Origin: Dyella caseinilytica
Lineage (GTDB): Bacteria; Pseudomonadota; Gammaproteobacteria; Xanthomonadales; Rhodanobacteraceae
DNA length: 64,000 nucleotides
Assembly: GCF_016865235.1 (NCBI RefSeq)
Contig: NZ_CP064030.1
Location: 3,224,001 to 3,288,000 of the forward strand
Reading direction: 5' to 3'
Shown here piece after piece: positions 33,875-42,211 of this stretch; position 1 is the stretch's first letter; every line of letters begins with the position of its first letter. The position numbers and the translations under genes were made by a program. The notes beneath the pieces were generated by a model, which ran no database searches, was not told the DNA's origin, and saw only the letters and a program-made list of their open reading frames with translations.

Positions 33875-34831
33875 ATGAATCCTAATTTCCTCGACTTCGA
33901 ACAGCCGATTGCCGATCTGGAAGCCAAGATCGAGGAACTGCGCTACGCCAGCAGCGGCCAGTCGGTCAATATCGACGACGAAATCCGGAAGCTGCGCGAG
34001 AAGCTGAAGATCAAGACGGCCGACATCTTCCGCAACCTGGATTCCTGGCAGACCACCCAGCTGTCGCGTCACCCGGCCCGTCCCTACACGCTCGACTACA
34101 TCAGCGTGATCTGCGAGGAATTCCACGAGCTGGCCGGCGACCGCGCCTTTGCCGACGACGGCGCCATCGTGGGCGGCTTAGGCCGCATCAATGGCCGGCA
34201 GGTGATGATCATTGGCCACCAGAAAGCCCGTGACACCAAGGGCAAGCTCAAGCGTAACTTCGGCATGCCTCGCCCAGAGGGCTACCGCAAGGCACTGCGC
34301 CTGATGAAGATGGCCGAGCGTTTCAAACTGCCGCTGTTCACCTTCATCGACACCATGGGCGCCTACCCCGGCATCGGTGCCGAAGAACGCGGCCAGAGTG
34401 AAGCCATCGCCCGCAACCTGCTGGAAATGGCTGAGCTGAAAACCCCGATCATCTGCACCGTGATCGGTGAAGGCGGTTCCGGCGGCGCGCTGGCAATCGG
34501 CGTCGGCGACCGCACGCTGATGCTGCAATATTCGACCTATTCGGTGATCACGCCAGAAGGCTGCGCCTCCATCCTGTGGAAGAGCGGCGAGAAAACCAAG
34601 GATGCTGCCGAGGCTTTGGGGATGACTGCGCCACGCCTGTTTGAGCTTGGCCTGATCGACAAGGTTGTGCGCGAGCCGCTGGGCGGCGCTCATCGCAATC
34701 CGCATTCCATGGCCATTCGCCTGAAGGCCGTCCTACTCAACGAGCTGGACAAACTGGAAGCCATCCCGACGCCCGAGCTGCTGGAACTGCGCTACCGCCG
34801 TCTGCGCGGCTACGGCGCCTATCAGGAATAA
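33875..34831 (+). CDS. accA: Acetyl-CoA carboxylase carboxyltransferase subunit alpha
   Basis: This 318-residue subunit forms, with AccD, the carboxyltransferase making malonyl-CoA for fatty acid synthesis. Signatures: LDFEQPIADLEAKIEEL, HQKARDTKGKLKRNFGMPRP, FTFIDTMGAYPGIGAEERGQ, GEGGSGGALAIGVGD and YSVITPEGCASILWK. The crotonase-fold oxyanion-hole Gly-Gly residues are present. ATG 33875 gives the normal N-terminus; a 16-residue upstream extension is atypical. dnaE-accA adjacency is conserved in gammaproteobacteria. Confidence 0.98.
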   Translation: MNPNFLDFEQPIADLEAKIEELRYASSGQSVNIDDEIRKLREKLKIKTADIFRNLDSWQTTQLSRHPARPYTLDYISVICEEFHELAGDRAFADDGAIVGGLGRINGRQVMIIGHQKARDTKGKLKRNFGMPRPEGYRKALRLMKMAERFKLPLFTFIDTMGAYPGIGAEERGQSEAIARNLLEMAELKTPIICTVIGEGGSGGALAIGVGDRTLMLQYSTYSVITPEGCASILWKSGEKTKDAAEALGMTAPRLFELGLIDKVVREPLGGAHRNPHSMAIRLKAVLLNELDKLEAIPTPELLELRYRRLRGYGAYQE

Positions 34832-34854
34832 CTGGCAGCATTTCGTTTTTTGCT

Positions 34855-34890
34855 GAAGAATCGCCGGACACTTCACTGACGCGATTCTTC
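34855..34890 (+). promoter_or_regulatory. Perfect inverted repeat abutting the adenosine-deaminase-like start
   Basis: GAAGAATCGC (34855-34864) and GCGATTCTTC (34881-34890) are perfect 10-base inverted copies with a 16-base loop. The right arm ends 1 base before the ATG at 34892. The usual Shine-Dalgarno position is occupied by this arm and shows no purine-rich site, so the hairpin could control translation. Confidence 0.55.
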
Positions 34891-34891
34891 C

Positions 34892-36430
34892 ATGCAGGCT
34901 CGCTCCCTTTTGCGCCGCGCCGTTGTGGCTGCGGCAATGATTTGTGCAGCTCACGTTTCGGCGCAGACTGCGCCCGCGCAAACCGACAACGCCGAAACAC
35001 GCACCGCCAAGGCGTTCGAAGCTGCTCACCAGCAAGGCCCGCTTGCCTTGCAGGCCTTCCTCGCCGGGATGCCCAAGGGCGGTGATCTGCACAACCACCT
35101 CAGCGGCGCGGTATATGCCGAATCGTGGATCGCCCAGGCCGCTATTGATGGGCTATGCGTGGATATCGCCACTTCAAGCTTGCTGGACAAACCCGACGCC
35201 GCCGCACCGAACTGCGGCAATGGCCGCCGCCCCGCCGCCGATGCGCTCAATGACCAGCACTTTTACGACACGCTGGTAGATGCCTTCTCCATGCGTAGCT
35301 TCGTGCCTTATGCCGGGCACTCCGGTCACGACCAGTTCTTCGACACCTTCGGCCGCTTCGAAGCCGTCAGCCCACAACAGCACATGGGCGACTGGCTCAA
35401 CGAAGTCAGCGTACGCGCCGCCACGCAAAACGAGCAGTATCTGGAACTGATGGTAACGCCGCCCTTTGCGCACGCGGCACAACTCGCCCGCACAATCGGC
35501 TGGCAAGATCATTTCGACGTTATGCGCCAGCGACTGCTTGCACATGGATTGAAAGACGAAATGGCCACCGATGAGCAATTGCTCACCCAAGCCCTGGCCG
35601 AACGCAGACGCCAACAACATTGTGATACCGCCAAGGCGGACGACGGCTGCTCGGTGCAGATTCGCTTTCTGTATCAGGTTTTGCGCGGCGCAGCGCCGGA
35701 GCGAGTATTCGCGCAGACCCTGCTTGGCTTTGAGCTTGCCTCCGCCGATCCACGCTGGGTGGGTATCAACTTTGTCATGCCTGAAGACGGCTATCTGTCG
35801 ATGCGCGATTACACCTTGCACATGCGCATGCTCGACTACCTGCATCATCTGTATCCCAAGGTGCACATCAGTCTGCACGCCGGCGAACTAGCTCCCGGCC
35901 TGGTGCCGCCAGACGGCTTGCGCTTCCATATCCGCCAAGCAGTGGAAATGGGTCATGCCGAACGCATCGGGCACGGCGTGGATGTGATGTATGAAGATCA
36001 TCCCGAAGCACTGCTGGATGAAATGGCCGCGCATCATGTCATGGTGGAAATCAACCTCACCAGCAACGATGTGATTCTGGGCGTGCGTGGTGCCGACCAT
36101 CCGTTACCGATGTACCTCAAACACGGTGTGCCCGTAGCACTGTCCACCGATGACGAAGGTGTTTCGCGCATCGATCTGACCCACGAATACGTACGCGCCG
36201 CCGAAGATTTCGGACTCGGCTATCTCACGCTGAAGCAGATGGCGCGCAACAGTCTCACCTACAGTTTCCTGCCCGGCGATAGCTTGTGGACATCGAATGC
36301 CTGCCAGAACCAGACGCCTGGCGGCGATCATCCCGGCGCGGCTTGCCACCACCTTCTCGACAGCAGCGCAAAAGCCGCCGCGCAATGGGAACTGGAGCGC
36401 CGTCTGCATGCCTTTGAGGACGCGCACTAG
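34892..36430 (+). CDS. Secreted adenosine deaminase-family protein (ADGF-like)
   Basis: This 512-residue protein has a signal peptide (MQARSLLRRAVVAAAMICAA, cleavage likely after HVSA), so it acts in the periplasm or outside the cell. The amidohydrolase metal site is intact: GGDLHNHLSG (His67, His69), ISLHAGELAPG (His and the catalytic Glu), HAERIGHGVDV (His) and LSTDDEGVSR (metal Asp). The long N-terminal region before the barrel resembles the ADGF group of extracellular adenosine deaminases. Adenosine or a related purine nucleoside is the expected substrate. The stop TAG is also the first three bases of palindrome B. Confidence 0.88.
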   Translation: MQARSLLRRAVVAAAMICAAHVSAQTAPAQTDNAETRTAKAFEAAHQQGPLALQAFLAGMPKGGDLHNHLSGAVYAESWIAQAAIDGLCVDIATSSLLDKPDAAAPNCGNGRRPAADALNDQHFYDTLVDAFSMRSFVPYAGHSGHDQFFDTFGRFEAVSPQQHMGDWLNEVSVRAATQNEQYLELMVTPPFAHAAQLARTIGWQDHFDVMRQRLLAHGLKDEMATDEQLLTQALAERRRQQHCDTAKADDGCSVQIRFLYQVLRGAAPERVFAQTLLGFELASADPRWVGINFVMPEDGYLSMRDYTLHMRMLDYLHHLYPKVHISLHAGELAPGLVPPDGLRFHIRQAVEMGHAERIGHGVDVMYEDHPEALLDEMAAHHVMVEINLTSNDVILGVRGADHPLPMYLKHGVPVALSTDDEGVSRIDLTHEYVRAAEDFGLGYLTLKQMARNSLTYSFLPGDSLWTSNACQNQTPGGDHPGAACHHLLDSSAKAAAQWELERRLHAFEDAH

Positions 36431-36592
36431 AGCCACTTCAATATCTCAGCGTAGTTCGCATAGCACCTGAGCAGCGGCCAGGTGGTCGTGCGTGACACAG
36501 CGCCAGACTGGCTATCTGGTCAAGCCGCGCACGGCCGCATGGCTGCTGATCAGGTGCTATGCGGGCTGCGGGGAGATATTGAATTGGCTCTA
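36428..36592. repeat. 165-bp imperfect palindrome B after the adenosine-deaminase-like gene
   Basis: Arms 36428-36494 and 36526-36592 are inverted copies identical at 55 of 67 positions, including ungapped runs of 11 and 14 bases. Of the 12 differences, 7 are G-U wobbles if the plus strand is transcribed and none if the minus strand is. The apex CAGACTGGCTATCTG (36504-36518) matches palindrome A in 14 of 15 bases. Both ends read TA-GAGCCA...TGGCTC-TA, consistent with either a TA-flanked miniature element or one large RNA hairpin. Confidence 0.9.
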
Positions 36593-36644
36593 AACGCCTC
36601 GAATTAGCGATACCATCGGGCTAACGTCACCGGGAGCCGCATTC

Positions 36645-37400
36645 ATGCCCAACGACCATGCCGTCAAACTCGCCGTGCTGATCGACGCAGATAACGCACA
36701 GCCGACGATTGCCGAGGGATTATTGGCCGAGGTTGCCAAGTACGGCACGGCGCACGTGAAGCGCGCCTATGGCGACTGGACCAGCAATCATCTGAAAGGC
36801 TGGAAAGACCAACTGCTGAAGCAATCCATCCAGCCAATCCAGCAGTTTGGTTATACCAGCGGCAAGAACGCCACGGACTCGGCCATGATCATCGACGCGA
36901 TGGATCTGCTGTATTCAGGCCGCTTCGATGGCTTTTGTATCGTTTCCAGCGATAGCGATTTCACACGATTGGCGGCGCGCATCCGCGAATCGGGCTTGAT
37001 CGTCTACGGCTTTGGCGAACGCAAGACGCCCGAACCGTTCGTCGCTGCCTGTGACAAGTTCATCTACACCGAAATCCTCGGCGCCAAACCCGACGAAGAA
37101 CAGCCGCTCAAACCACGCACAACCGCACAGCTGAAACAGGACAGCGGCCTGATCAACCTGTTACGCAACGCGATCGATGCGGCTTCCGACGACGATGACG
37201 AAGGCTGGGCGGGATTGGGTGGTGTCGGCTCCATCATCACCAAGCAGCGACCCAACTTCGACTCGCGCAGCTACGGCTACGGCAAGCTCAGCGAACTGAT
37301 CGATGCCATCAAACTGTTCGAACTGGATCGGCGCAGCCCCGGCGACGGCCGTCCGAAGGCCATCTACGTGCGCAACAAGAAAAAAACCGGTGGCGCGTGA
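36645..37400 (+). CDS. NYN-domain (PIN-like) protein with C-terminal LOTUS/OST-HTH domain
   Basis: This is a 251-residue protein. Residues 6 to about 145 form a NYN/LabA-like PIN domain with acidic residues in LAVLIDADNAQ, KNATDSAMIIDAMDLLY and CIVSSDSDFTRLA, the expected metal-binding cluster of a ribonuclease. Residues about 155-245 (LINLLRNAIDAASDDDDEGW to PKAIYVRNK) match the LOTUS/OST-HTH type, which binds RNA. A role in RNA processing is inferred and the target is unknown. GGGAG precedes ATG 36645. The stop overlaps the tilS start by 3 bases. Confidence 0.88.
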   Translation: MPNDHAVKLAVLIDADNAQPTIAEGLLAEVAKYGTAHVKRAYGDWTSNHLKGWKDQLLKQSIQPIQQFGYTSGKNATDSAMIIDAMDLLYSGRFDGFCIVSSDSDFTRLAARIRESGLIVYGFGERKTPEPFVAACDKFIYTEILGAKPDEEQPLKPRTTAQLKQDSGLINLLRNAIDAASDDDDEGWAGLGGVGSIITKQRPNFDSRSYGYGKLSELIDAIKLFELDRRSPGDGRPKAIYVRNKKKTGGA

Positions 37401-38701
37401 TTGACGAAACCGCCTTGCCTGCTGCCTTGCGGCGGGCTCTGCATGCACATCAACAAGGAACACTGTGCGTCGCCTACAGCGGCGGCCCTGACTCCACGGC
37501 ACTGCTGCACGCATTGGCGCACCTGACCGAAGCGCGCACACGCGGCTTGCGCGCCATACATGTGGACCACGGCCTGCATGTCGACAGTGCACGCTGGGCT
37601 GCACATTGCCGCGCTTTCTGTGCAGCGCTGGGTTTGCCATGCGACGTACACGTTGCGAAAGTGGACCGCTCCGGCGGCATCGGTCTGGAAGCTGCTGCGC
37701 GTCATGCCCGCTATGCCATTTTTGCCGAACATTTGCATACTGGCGAGCGATTGATCTTCGGCCATCACCAGGACGACCAGGCCGAAACCGTGCTGCTGAA
37801 ACTGCTGCGTGGCGCAGGACCGGAAGGCTTGGGCGGCATGCGCGAAGAACGCCCACTTGGCTGCGGCATGGCGTGGCGGCCGCTGCTCAATCTGCCACGG
37901 CAAGCGCTGCGTGATTACGTGACGGCGCACGATCTGCCCTGCATCCACGATCCATCTAACGATGATCGGCAACTGGCACGCAATCACCTGCGCCATGAGG
38001 TCATGCCGCTGCTGAAAGCCTATTGGCCACAGGCCACGATCTCCATCACACATAGCGCCATGCTGTGCCGTGCCGCTGCCGATACCCTGCAGCAGGATTG
38101 GCTTACTGAATATGAGAACTTACGCGATGACACCAGCAACAGCCTGGATGCGCGCGGCTGGCTTGCCTTGCCCGCGGCGCTGCGCGATCCGCTCCTCGCG
38201 CACTGGTTGCATGTCCAGGGCCTGACTGCGCCGACAACTGCGCAACGACAGCAGATCGAACGTCAGTGCACCGCCCAGGATGGCCAGTTGCCATGTATCC
38301 AATGGCCAGGCGCTGAAGTGCACGTGTGGAAGCATCGACTATGGGCGATGCTTCCACGCATAAAGGCCGAATGGTCAGGCTCACTGCGCTGGCAAGGCGA
38401 ACCGCTGATGCTTCCCGGCGGCGGACAGCTGAGCCTGGAGCCTGCCACGCAACTCCCTGTGACGCTGACTGTGCGTACGCGCAGCGGCGGCGAGCGCATT
38501 AAGCCGGCTGGCGATCGCCATACACGCGAATTGCGTTCATTGTTTCAATCAGGCGCGATTCCACCGTGGCAACGCGATGTCTGCCCCCTGCTCTACGAGG
38601 GCAAGGAATTGATCGCCGTCGCTGATCGCTGGCTCAGCACACGTGCCGAGGCTATTTTCAACGAGGTAAATGCACAGCCGTGCTGGCGACCAGCTTGTTA
38701 G
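37397..38701 (+). CDS. tilS: tRNA(Ile)-lysidine synthetase
   Basis: This 434-residue enzyme modifies C34 of tRNA-Ile(CAU) to lysidine using ATP and lysine. The PP-loop motif CVAYSGGPDSTALLHAL is at residues about 24-40. Further motifs are VDHGLHVDS, EAAARHARYAIF, GHHQDDQAETVLLKLLRGAG and RPLLN. The C-terminal TilS substrate domain with SGGERIKPAGDRHTRELR and GAIPPWQRD is complete. It starts with GTG at 37397, overlapping the stop of the NYN gene. Usually it follows accA directly; here two genes and palindrome B intervene. Confidence 0.96.
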   Translation: MIDETALPAALRRALHAHQQGTLCVAYSGGPDSTALLHALAHLTEARTRGLRAIHVDHGLHVDSARWAAHCRAFCAALGLPCDVHVAKVDRSGGIGLEAAARHARYAIFAEHLHTGERLIFGHHQDDQAETVLLKLLRGAGPEGLGGMREERPLGCGMAWRPLLNLPRQALRDYVTAHDLPCIHDPSNDDRQLARNHLRHEVMPLLKAYWPQATISITHSAMLCRAAADTLQQDWLTEYENLRDDTSNSLDARGWLALPAALRDPLLAHWLHVQGLTAPTTAQRQQIERQCTAQDGQLPCIQWPGAEVHVWKHRLWAMLPRIKAEWSGSLRWQGEPLMLPGGGQLSLEPATQLPVTLTVRTRSGGERIKPAGDRHTRELRSLFQSGAIPPWQRDVCPLLYEGKELIAVADRWLSTRAEAIFNEVNAQPCWRPAC

Positions 38702-38921
38702 ATTACAAGAGCATGATCAAATCCGGGGCAATCGAAACCATTTCACTTCAGTAGAGCGATGGTGAACGCCGTATGGTTGCCGATCGCTCAGTCCCCCTCT
38801 CGCAGAGAGCAGGCCGGCAGCAAGTGTCACCTGCAAATGATGCATAAATCGATGTTGTCCCATAGACAACACAACTAAGCACGAGCTAAACAAAACAAGG
38901 CTAATACCGCGGACTACCTGC
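38702..38921. other. Low-GC spacer at the left edge of the toxin island
   Basis: This is AT-richer than its surroundings. It contains one small hairpin (TGTTGTC 38853-38859 with GACAACA 38865-38871) and no convincing ORF. It probably holds the promoter of the following gene, but no clear -35/-10 pair stands out. Confidence 0.4.
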
Positions 38922-39965
38922 ATGCCTTACTTGAATGGATGCTGGAAATACAGAGATGAGCTGTACTACGAGGACCTGGTTCATATCGAGGCCCCCTTCT
39001 TTGCGGGCAAGCCGCCCAAGGAAAAGATATATCCACCTGGGCTAAGCGAGTACATCACCAGGCATCGCACCGAGCGTGACATGTACTTTCTCAAGGACAA
39101 GCCTTTCAAGCCAGTGGCTCGATGGGAGACCGACGAAAGTGACCCGAATAAACCCAAGATAGTCTATTGCGGCGGCTTTGACGTTTCTCTTCAATTCAAT
39201 ATGCAATGGCTAATTCGTACCGCTCGAAGGCGGTATGACCGCGGCGGTATCGGCGGATCGCCAGATATTGTCCGTTCTCCCAAACAAGATTCCCACAAAT
39301 CTCGCGCCGACATGCCTGCGGCCCAAGCCATCGACAACACCGCCATATGGCCGGGCGCACCCTCCGCAGAAAGCTTGCCAGCCGCGCACGTGAGCGCAGG
39401 CATTAAAACAGGGCTCGGTGATACGGCGGATGTGATCGCCGCAAAATCGCCGACGATGCAGCAGCTACAGACGTTGACAGACAAAAAGTGGGTTGTCTTG
39501 TACAACAAGCCTGGACTCGCGAGCGCAACAGATAGCGAAAGCAGCCGAATTTTCATTGGCGATGCTTATCGGACACGACCGGAATGGGCGGCAAGTCAGC
39601 TTAGTCACGAGCTTGGACACGCTGAGCATCCTCCTGTCTACGACTTCAGCTCCAAGGAAGCTTATTTGCAATCGGAGCAGTTGAGTGAAGGTTACGCAAC
39701 GCTGAGCAACATCAGGGCTCAACGCGAAATCCTGATGAACGATGGACCTAAAATCCCTCTTTCGGTAAATCCCGACAATATCGGCAAATACAATGATATC
39801 TACGATCAAGCAGCCAAATCGGGCGACTGGAAGTCAGCCGCATCGGCCATAGGGAATATTTTTGGCGAGGGAGAAAAATCGATCAATCCCAGCACAGGTG
39901 AGCTTGAGTCCTACAACAAAATTTATGGTGACTACTACGATGCCACTTACGGGAAAGGCCGCTAG
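38922..39965 (+). CDS. Putative zincin metallopeptidase toxin/effector
   Basis: This 347-residue protein has no signal peptide. The N-terminal 110 residues (LNGCWKYRDELYYEDLVHIE to WLIRTARRRYDRGGI) look like a separate domain I do not recognise. A linker rich in Ala/Ser follows. The C-terminal domain has a zinc site SQLSHELGHAEH (His229, Glu230, His233), and a Glu downstream in QLSEGYATL (Glu256) could be the third ligand, as in gluzincins. The next gene overlaps it by 26 bases and encodes a secreted protein, the usual layout of an antibacterial effector and its immunity protein. GC is clearly lower than in neighbours (43-50% in sampled 60-base lines). No VgrG, PAAR or secretion gene is in the window, so the delivery route is unknown. 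Confidence 0.65.
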   Translation: MPYLNGCWKYRDELYYEDLVHIEAPFFAGKPPKEKIYPPGLSEYITRHRTERDMYFLKDKPFKPVARWETDESDPNKPKIVYCGGFDVSLQFNMQWLIRTARRRYDRGGIGGSPDIVRSPKQDSHKSRADMPAAQAIDNTAIWPGAPSAESLPAAHVSAGIKTGLGDTADVIAAKSPTMQQLQTLTDKKWVVLYNKPGLASATDSESSRIFIGDAYRTRPEWAASQLSHELGHAEHPPVYDFSSKEAYLQSEQLSEGYATLSNIRAQREILMNDGPKIPLSVNPDNIGKYNDIYDQAAKSGDWKSAASAIGNIFGEGEKSINPSTGELESYNKIYGDYYDATYGKGR

Positions 39966-40500
39966 GGCAGCAGCCAGCGTCCTTTCAATTACCCTTTTCG
40001 CTTCAGCCTACGTGGGGGCAGCACCGATGTCTGCCGAGACAACGATCAATAAAACGCTGTTCGAACTCATAGATGCGATACCAAAGCCGCTACCATCATC
40101 AGCTGCCAGAATCGAGGAGGTCCTCGGTGTACCGTTGCTGATTACCACCACGGACAACGCAGGTCCCAATTATGCGTCGCGGCCGTTTAGCACCGCTGAT
40201 GGCTTCAGAATAGAAGCGCTGAATCTGCGCATGGTCCCCTATAGCTACGAACTGAAGCATCCAGGTGTTGGCTCGATTCTATCCCTCGATATTGACACTG
40301 AAAGTTGTGTGCTCCCGGAGCCTCTAAAGACAAGATATGCCGTAGCTCAGCTGAAAGGACCAATTTCCGATGATATCGGCCTGGTCTACTGGAGAGCAGT
40401 TGTGCCCTGGGGGAAGTTCAGTGTTGGTGTTCGCACCCTGCGCGGCGGCAAAAAATGCGTAGCGTCGGTTGTTATAAATAACAGCCGTGAGGAGCAATAG
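39940..40500 (+). CDS. Putative secreted immunity protein for the zincin toxin
   Basis: This 186-residue protein starts with a signal peptide (basic MPLTGKAARAA, then SVLSITLFASAYVGAAPMSA), so it is periplasmic. The mature part has two cysteines (ESCVLPEP and GKKCVASVV) that may form a disulfide. I recognise no family. ATG 39940 lies inside the 3' end of the toxin gene, giving a 26-base overlap and translational coupling. ATG 39925 is also possible. The role as immunity protein rests on this position and on periplasmic location, not on homology. Confidence 0.6.
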   Translation: MPLTGKAARAAASVLSITLFASAYVGAAPMSAETTINKTLFELIDAIPKPLPSSAARIEEVLGVPLLITTTDNAGPNYASRPFSTADGFRIEALNLRMVPYSYELKHPGVGSILSLDIDTESCVLPEPLKTRYAVAQLKGPISDDIGLVYWRAVVPWGKFSVGVRTLRGGKKCVASVVINNSREEQ

Positions 40501-40725
40501 TCCGCCCCATATTCTGGTGGCTTCTACGACGCTACTATCGGGAATGCCACCAAGGTCATAGCCGCAAAATCTCGTCGACTTGCCCCCACGCCGACCAGGC
40601 ATCAAGGCGCCAGCGGTGCTGATATAAGCGCTCCACCCCAAGCTGCGCGGGTGAGTCCATGGGATTACGCGGCGAACTTCCGTGCAAGCGGAAACGACAG
40701 CCAGCAAGATCATCCATGTTGCTAG
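40501..40725 (+). pseudogene. Possible remnant of a toxin tail after the immunity gene
   Basis: After the TAG of the putative immunity gene the same frame stays open for 74 codons without a start codon near the beginning. It reads SGGFYDATIGNATKVIAAKS near its start. This resembles two pieces of the upstream toxin, the C-terminal YYDATYGKGR and the internal ADVIAAKSPT. It may be a leftover of a second toxin cassette. It overlaps the MFS gene end by 4 bases. Confidence 0.35.
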
Positions 40726-42014
40726 GGATCCTGGCCAACCTTTTGCTCCAATCCCGAAGCTGTAGGCACTACCGCGCCATTCACCTTGCGATTGACAAAA
40801 TACATCAGCACAAACGAGAGCAGCGTGGTGCACACCAGCACGTCGCCCAATATATCGAAGTGCAACAAGCGTCCATCGCTGGCTTCTTTGACGACCATGC
40901 CACCCAGCATCGCGGCAAGGCCGCCCGACATCTGCTGCAACGAAGAACTGATCGACATGTAAGCACCACGATCAGCCGGCCTGGGCAACGCAGACATCAG
41001 CGCCGACGACGAAATCATGCGCGAGAAGATGCCGATCTGCAGCAACGCGCTCACGACAATCAGCATCCACAAACCCACGTTGGACAGGCGCGTATAGATC
41101 ACCACCATCACGATCGTCGCCGCGCAACCGAAGGCGAAGACGCGGAATTTGCCAAATGTATCGCTGGCCCGGCCGATCAGCGGGCCCATGATCGCGGACA
41201 CCAAGCCCGTAATCAGATACACCACCGACAGCTGCTTCACCGAGATGCCGACGTTATGCACCAAAAACAGCGTGGAATATGGCATCAGCAAGAAGCCACC
41301 GATCGTCAGCATGGCCGTGGTGACAAAGCCGATCAGATAGGAACGCGTCTGAAGCGTATGCAACAAGTGGTGCAGTGGATGGCGATCCGGTTGCAAAGCC
41401 AGATGCGCATTGACGGGGCGCAGGCGGCTGAATATCGCTATACCAACCAGTGAACACACCACCACGATCATGAAAAATGGCGCGTTCCAGTTCCAGCGGC
41501 TGGAAAGTTCCAGTGCCATCGGCAAACCGAGCACGGTGCTGGCCGCGAAGGCCGATTGGATGAAGCCCATCACGCGCCCGCGCATCGACAGCGGAAACAG
41601 GTCGGTGACGATCGCCATCGACGCAGCACCGACCACGCCTGCAAACAACCCCGTCACCATGCGCGCGAGCAGCAGCGTGACGTAGGTGTGCGCCAACGCG
41701 CAGCACAACGTACCGGTCATGAAGCCCACGTAGAAAACCAGCAGCAGTTTCTTCCGGTCGAAACGGTCGGCATATCCCGCCGCGAGAATGCCCGACACGC
41801 CCGCGGCGAATGCATAAGCCGACACCACATCGCCAAATTGGCCCGGGGTGATATTGAGTGCCGGAATGACGATGGCGCCCAGCGGCGCCAGCAGCATGAA
41901 ATCCAGCACGATGGTGAACTGCAGGAAGGCCAGCACGGCCACCACGAATTTCTGATAGCCGGAAAAACCCATGCCGCCCGGCTCAGCGGCATGCGATATC
42001 GAAGGGTTGGTCAC
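40722..42014 (-). CDS. MFS transporter
   Basis: This 430-residue protein has twelve hydrophobic segments. The motif after TM2 is AAGYADRFDRKKLLLVFY, the loop 2-3 signature of major facilitator transporters (G-x3-D-R-x-R/K-K). TM1 begins VVAVLAFLQFTIVLDFMLLAPLG. The second half repeats the pattern with LIGRASDTFGKFRVFAFG. The substrate is unknown; drug or sugar efflux is common for this type. GTG 42014 has GGAG 7 bases upstream, and ATG 41972 is the alternative. A perfect palindromic operator lies in the promoter region. Confidence 0.9.
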   Translation of the reverse strand: MTNPSISHAAEPGGMGFSGYQKFVVAVLAFLQFTIVLDFMLLAPLGAIVIPALNITPGQFGDVVSAYAFAAGVSGILAAGYADRFDRKKLLLVFYVGFMTGTLCCALAHTYVTLLLARMVTGLFAGVVGAASMAIVTDLFPLSMRGRVMGFIQSAFAASTVLGLPMALELSSRWNWNAPFFMIVVVCSLVGIAIFSRLRPVNAHLALQPDRHPLHHLLHTLQTRSYLIGFVTTAMLTIGGFLLMPYSTLFLVHNVGISVKQLSVVYLITGLVSAIMGPLIGRASDTFGKFRVFAFGCAATIVMVVIYTRLSNVGLWMLIVVSALLQIGIFSRMISSSALMSALPRPADRGAYMSISSSLQQMSGGLAAMLGGMVVKEASDGRLLHFDILGDVLVCTTLLSFVLMYFVNRKVNGAVVPTASGLEQKVGQDP

Positions 42015-42078
42015 AAAGACTCCAAGGGCAAACGGCGTCCAGCGGTTCGCTCGGTTTGAGGGATGGTCGCAAGATAAT

Positions 42079-42096
42079 ATTTCGATATATCGAAAT
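42079..42096. promoter_or_regulatory. Perfect 18-bp palindromic operator upstream of the MFS gene
   Basis: ATTTCGATATATCGAAAT is a perfect palindrome 65-82 bases upstream of the MFS start. On the minus strand it follows a TTGACA box (42103-42108) and occupies the spacer and -10 area, so a dimeric repressor bound here would block RNA polymerase. No regulator gene is adjacent. Confidence 0.75.
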
Positions 42097-42211
42097 CAAG
42101 CCTGTCAAAAGTCACGCTTTCCAGAAAGGGGCCGCTATAACATGACGTTGCATCACACCAAATCTCGACAGCGATTGATTCCGCCCGTGCGCTGCGCTAG
42201 CGTTGCGGCCC

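Noticed and set aside
36428..36592. Ordinary rho-independent terminator for palindrome B
   Set aside because: It is far too long and has no T-run after the stem; other explanations fit better.
38922..39965. The zincin protein as a Xanthomonadales T4SS effector
   Set aside because: I see no C-terminal XVIPCD-like domain (Gln-rich tail with its conserved motifs), so this route is not supported.
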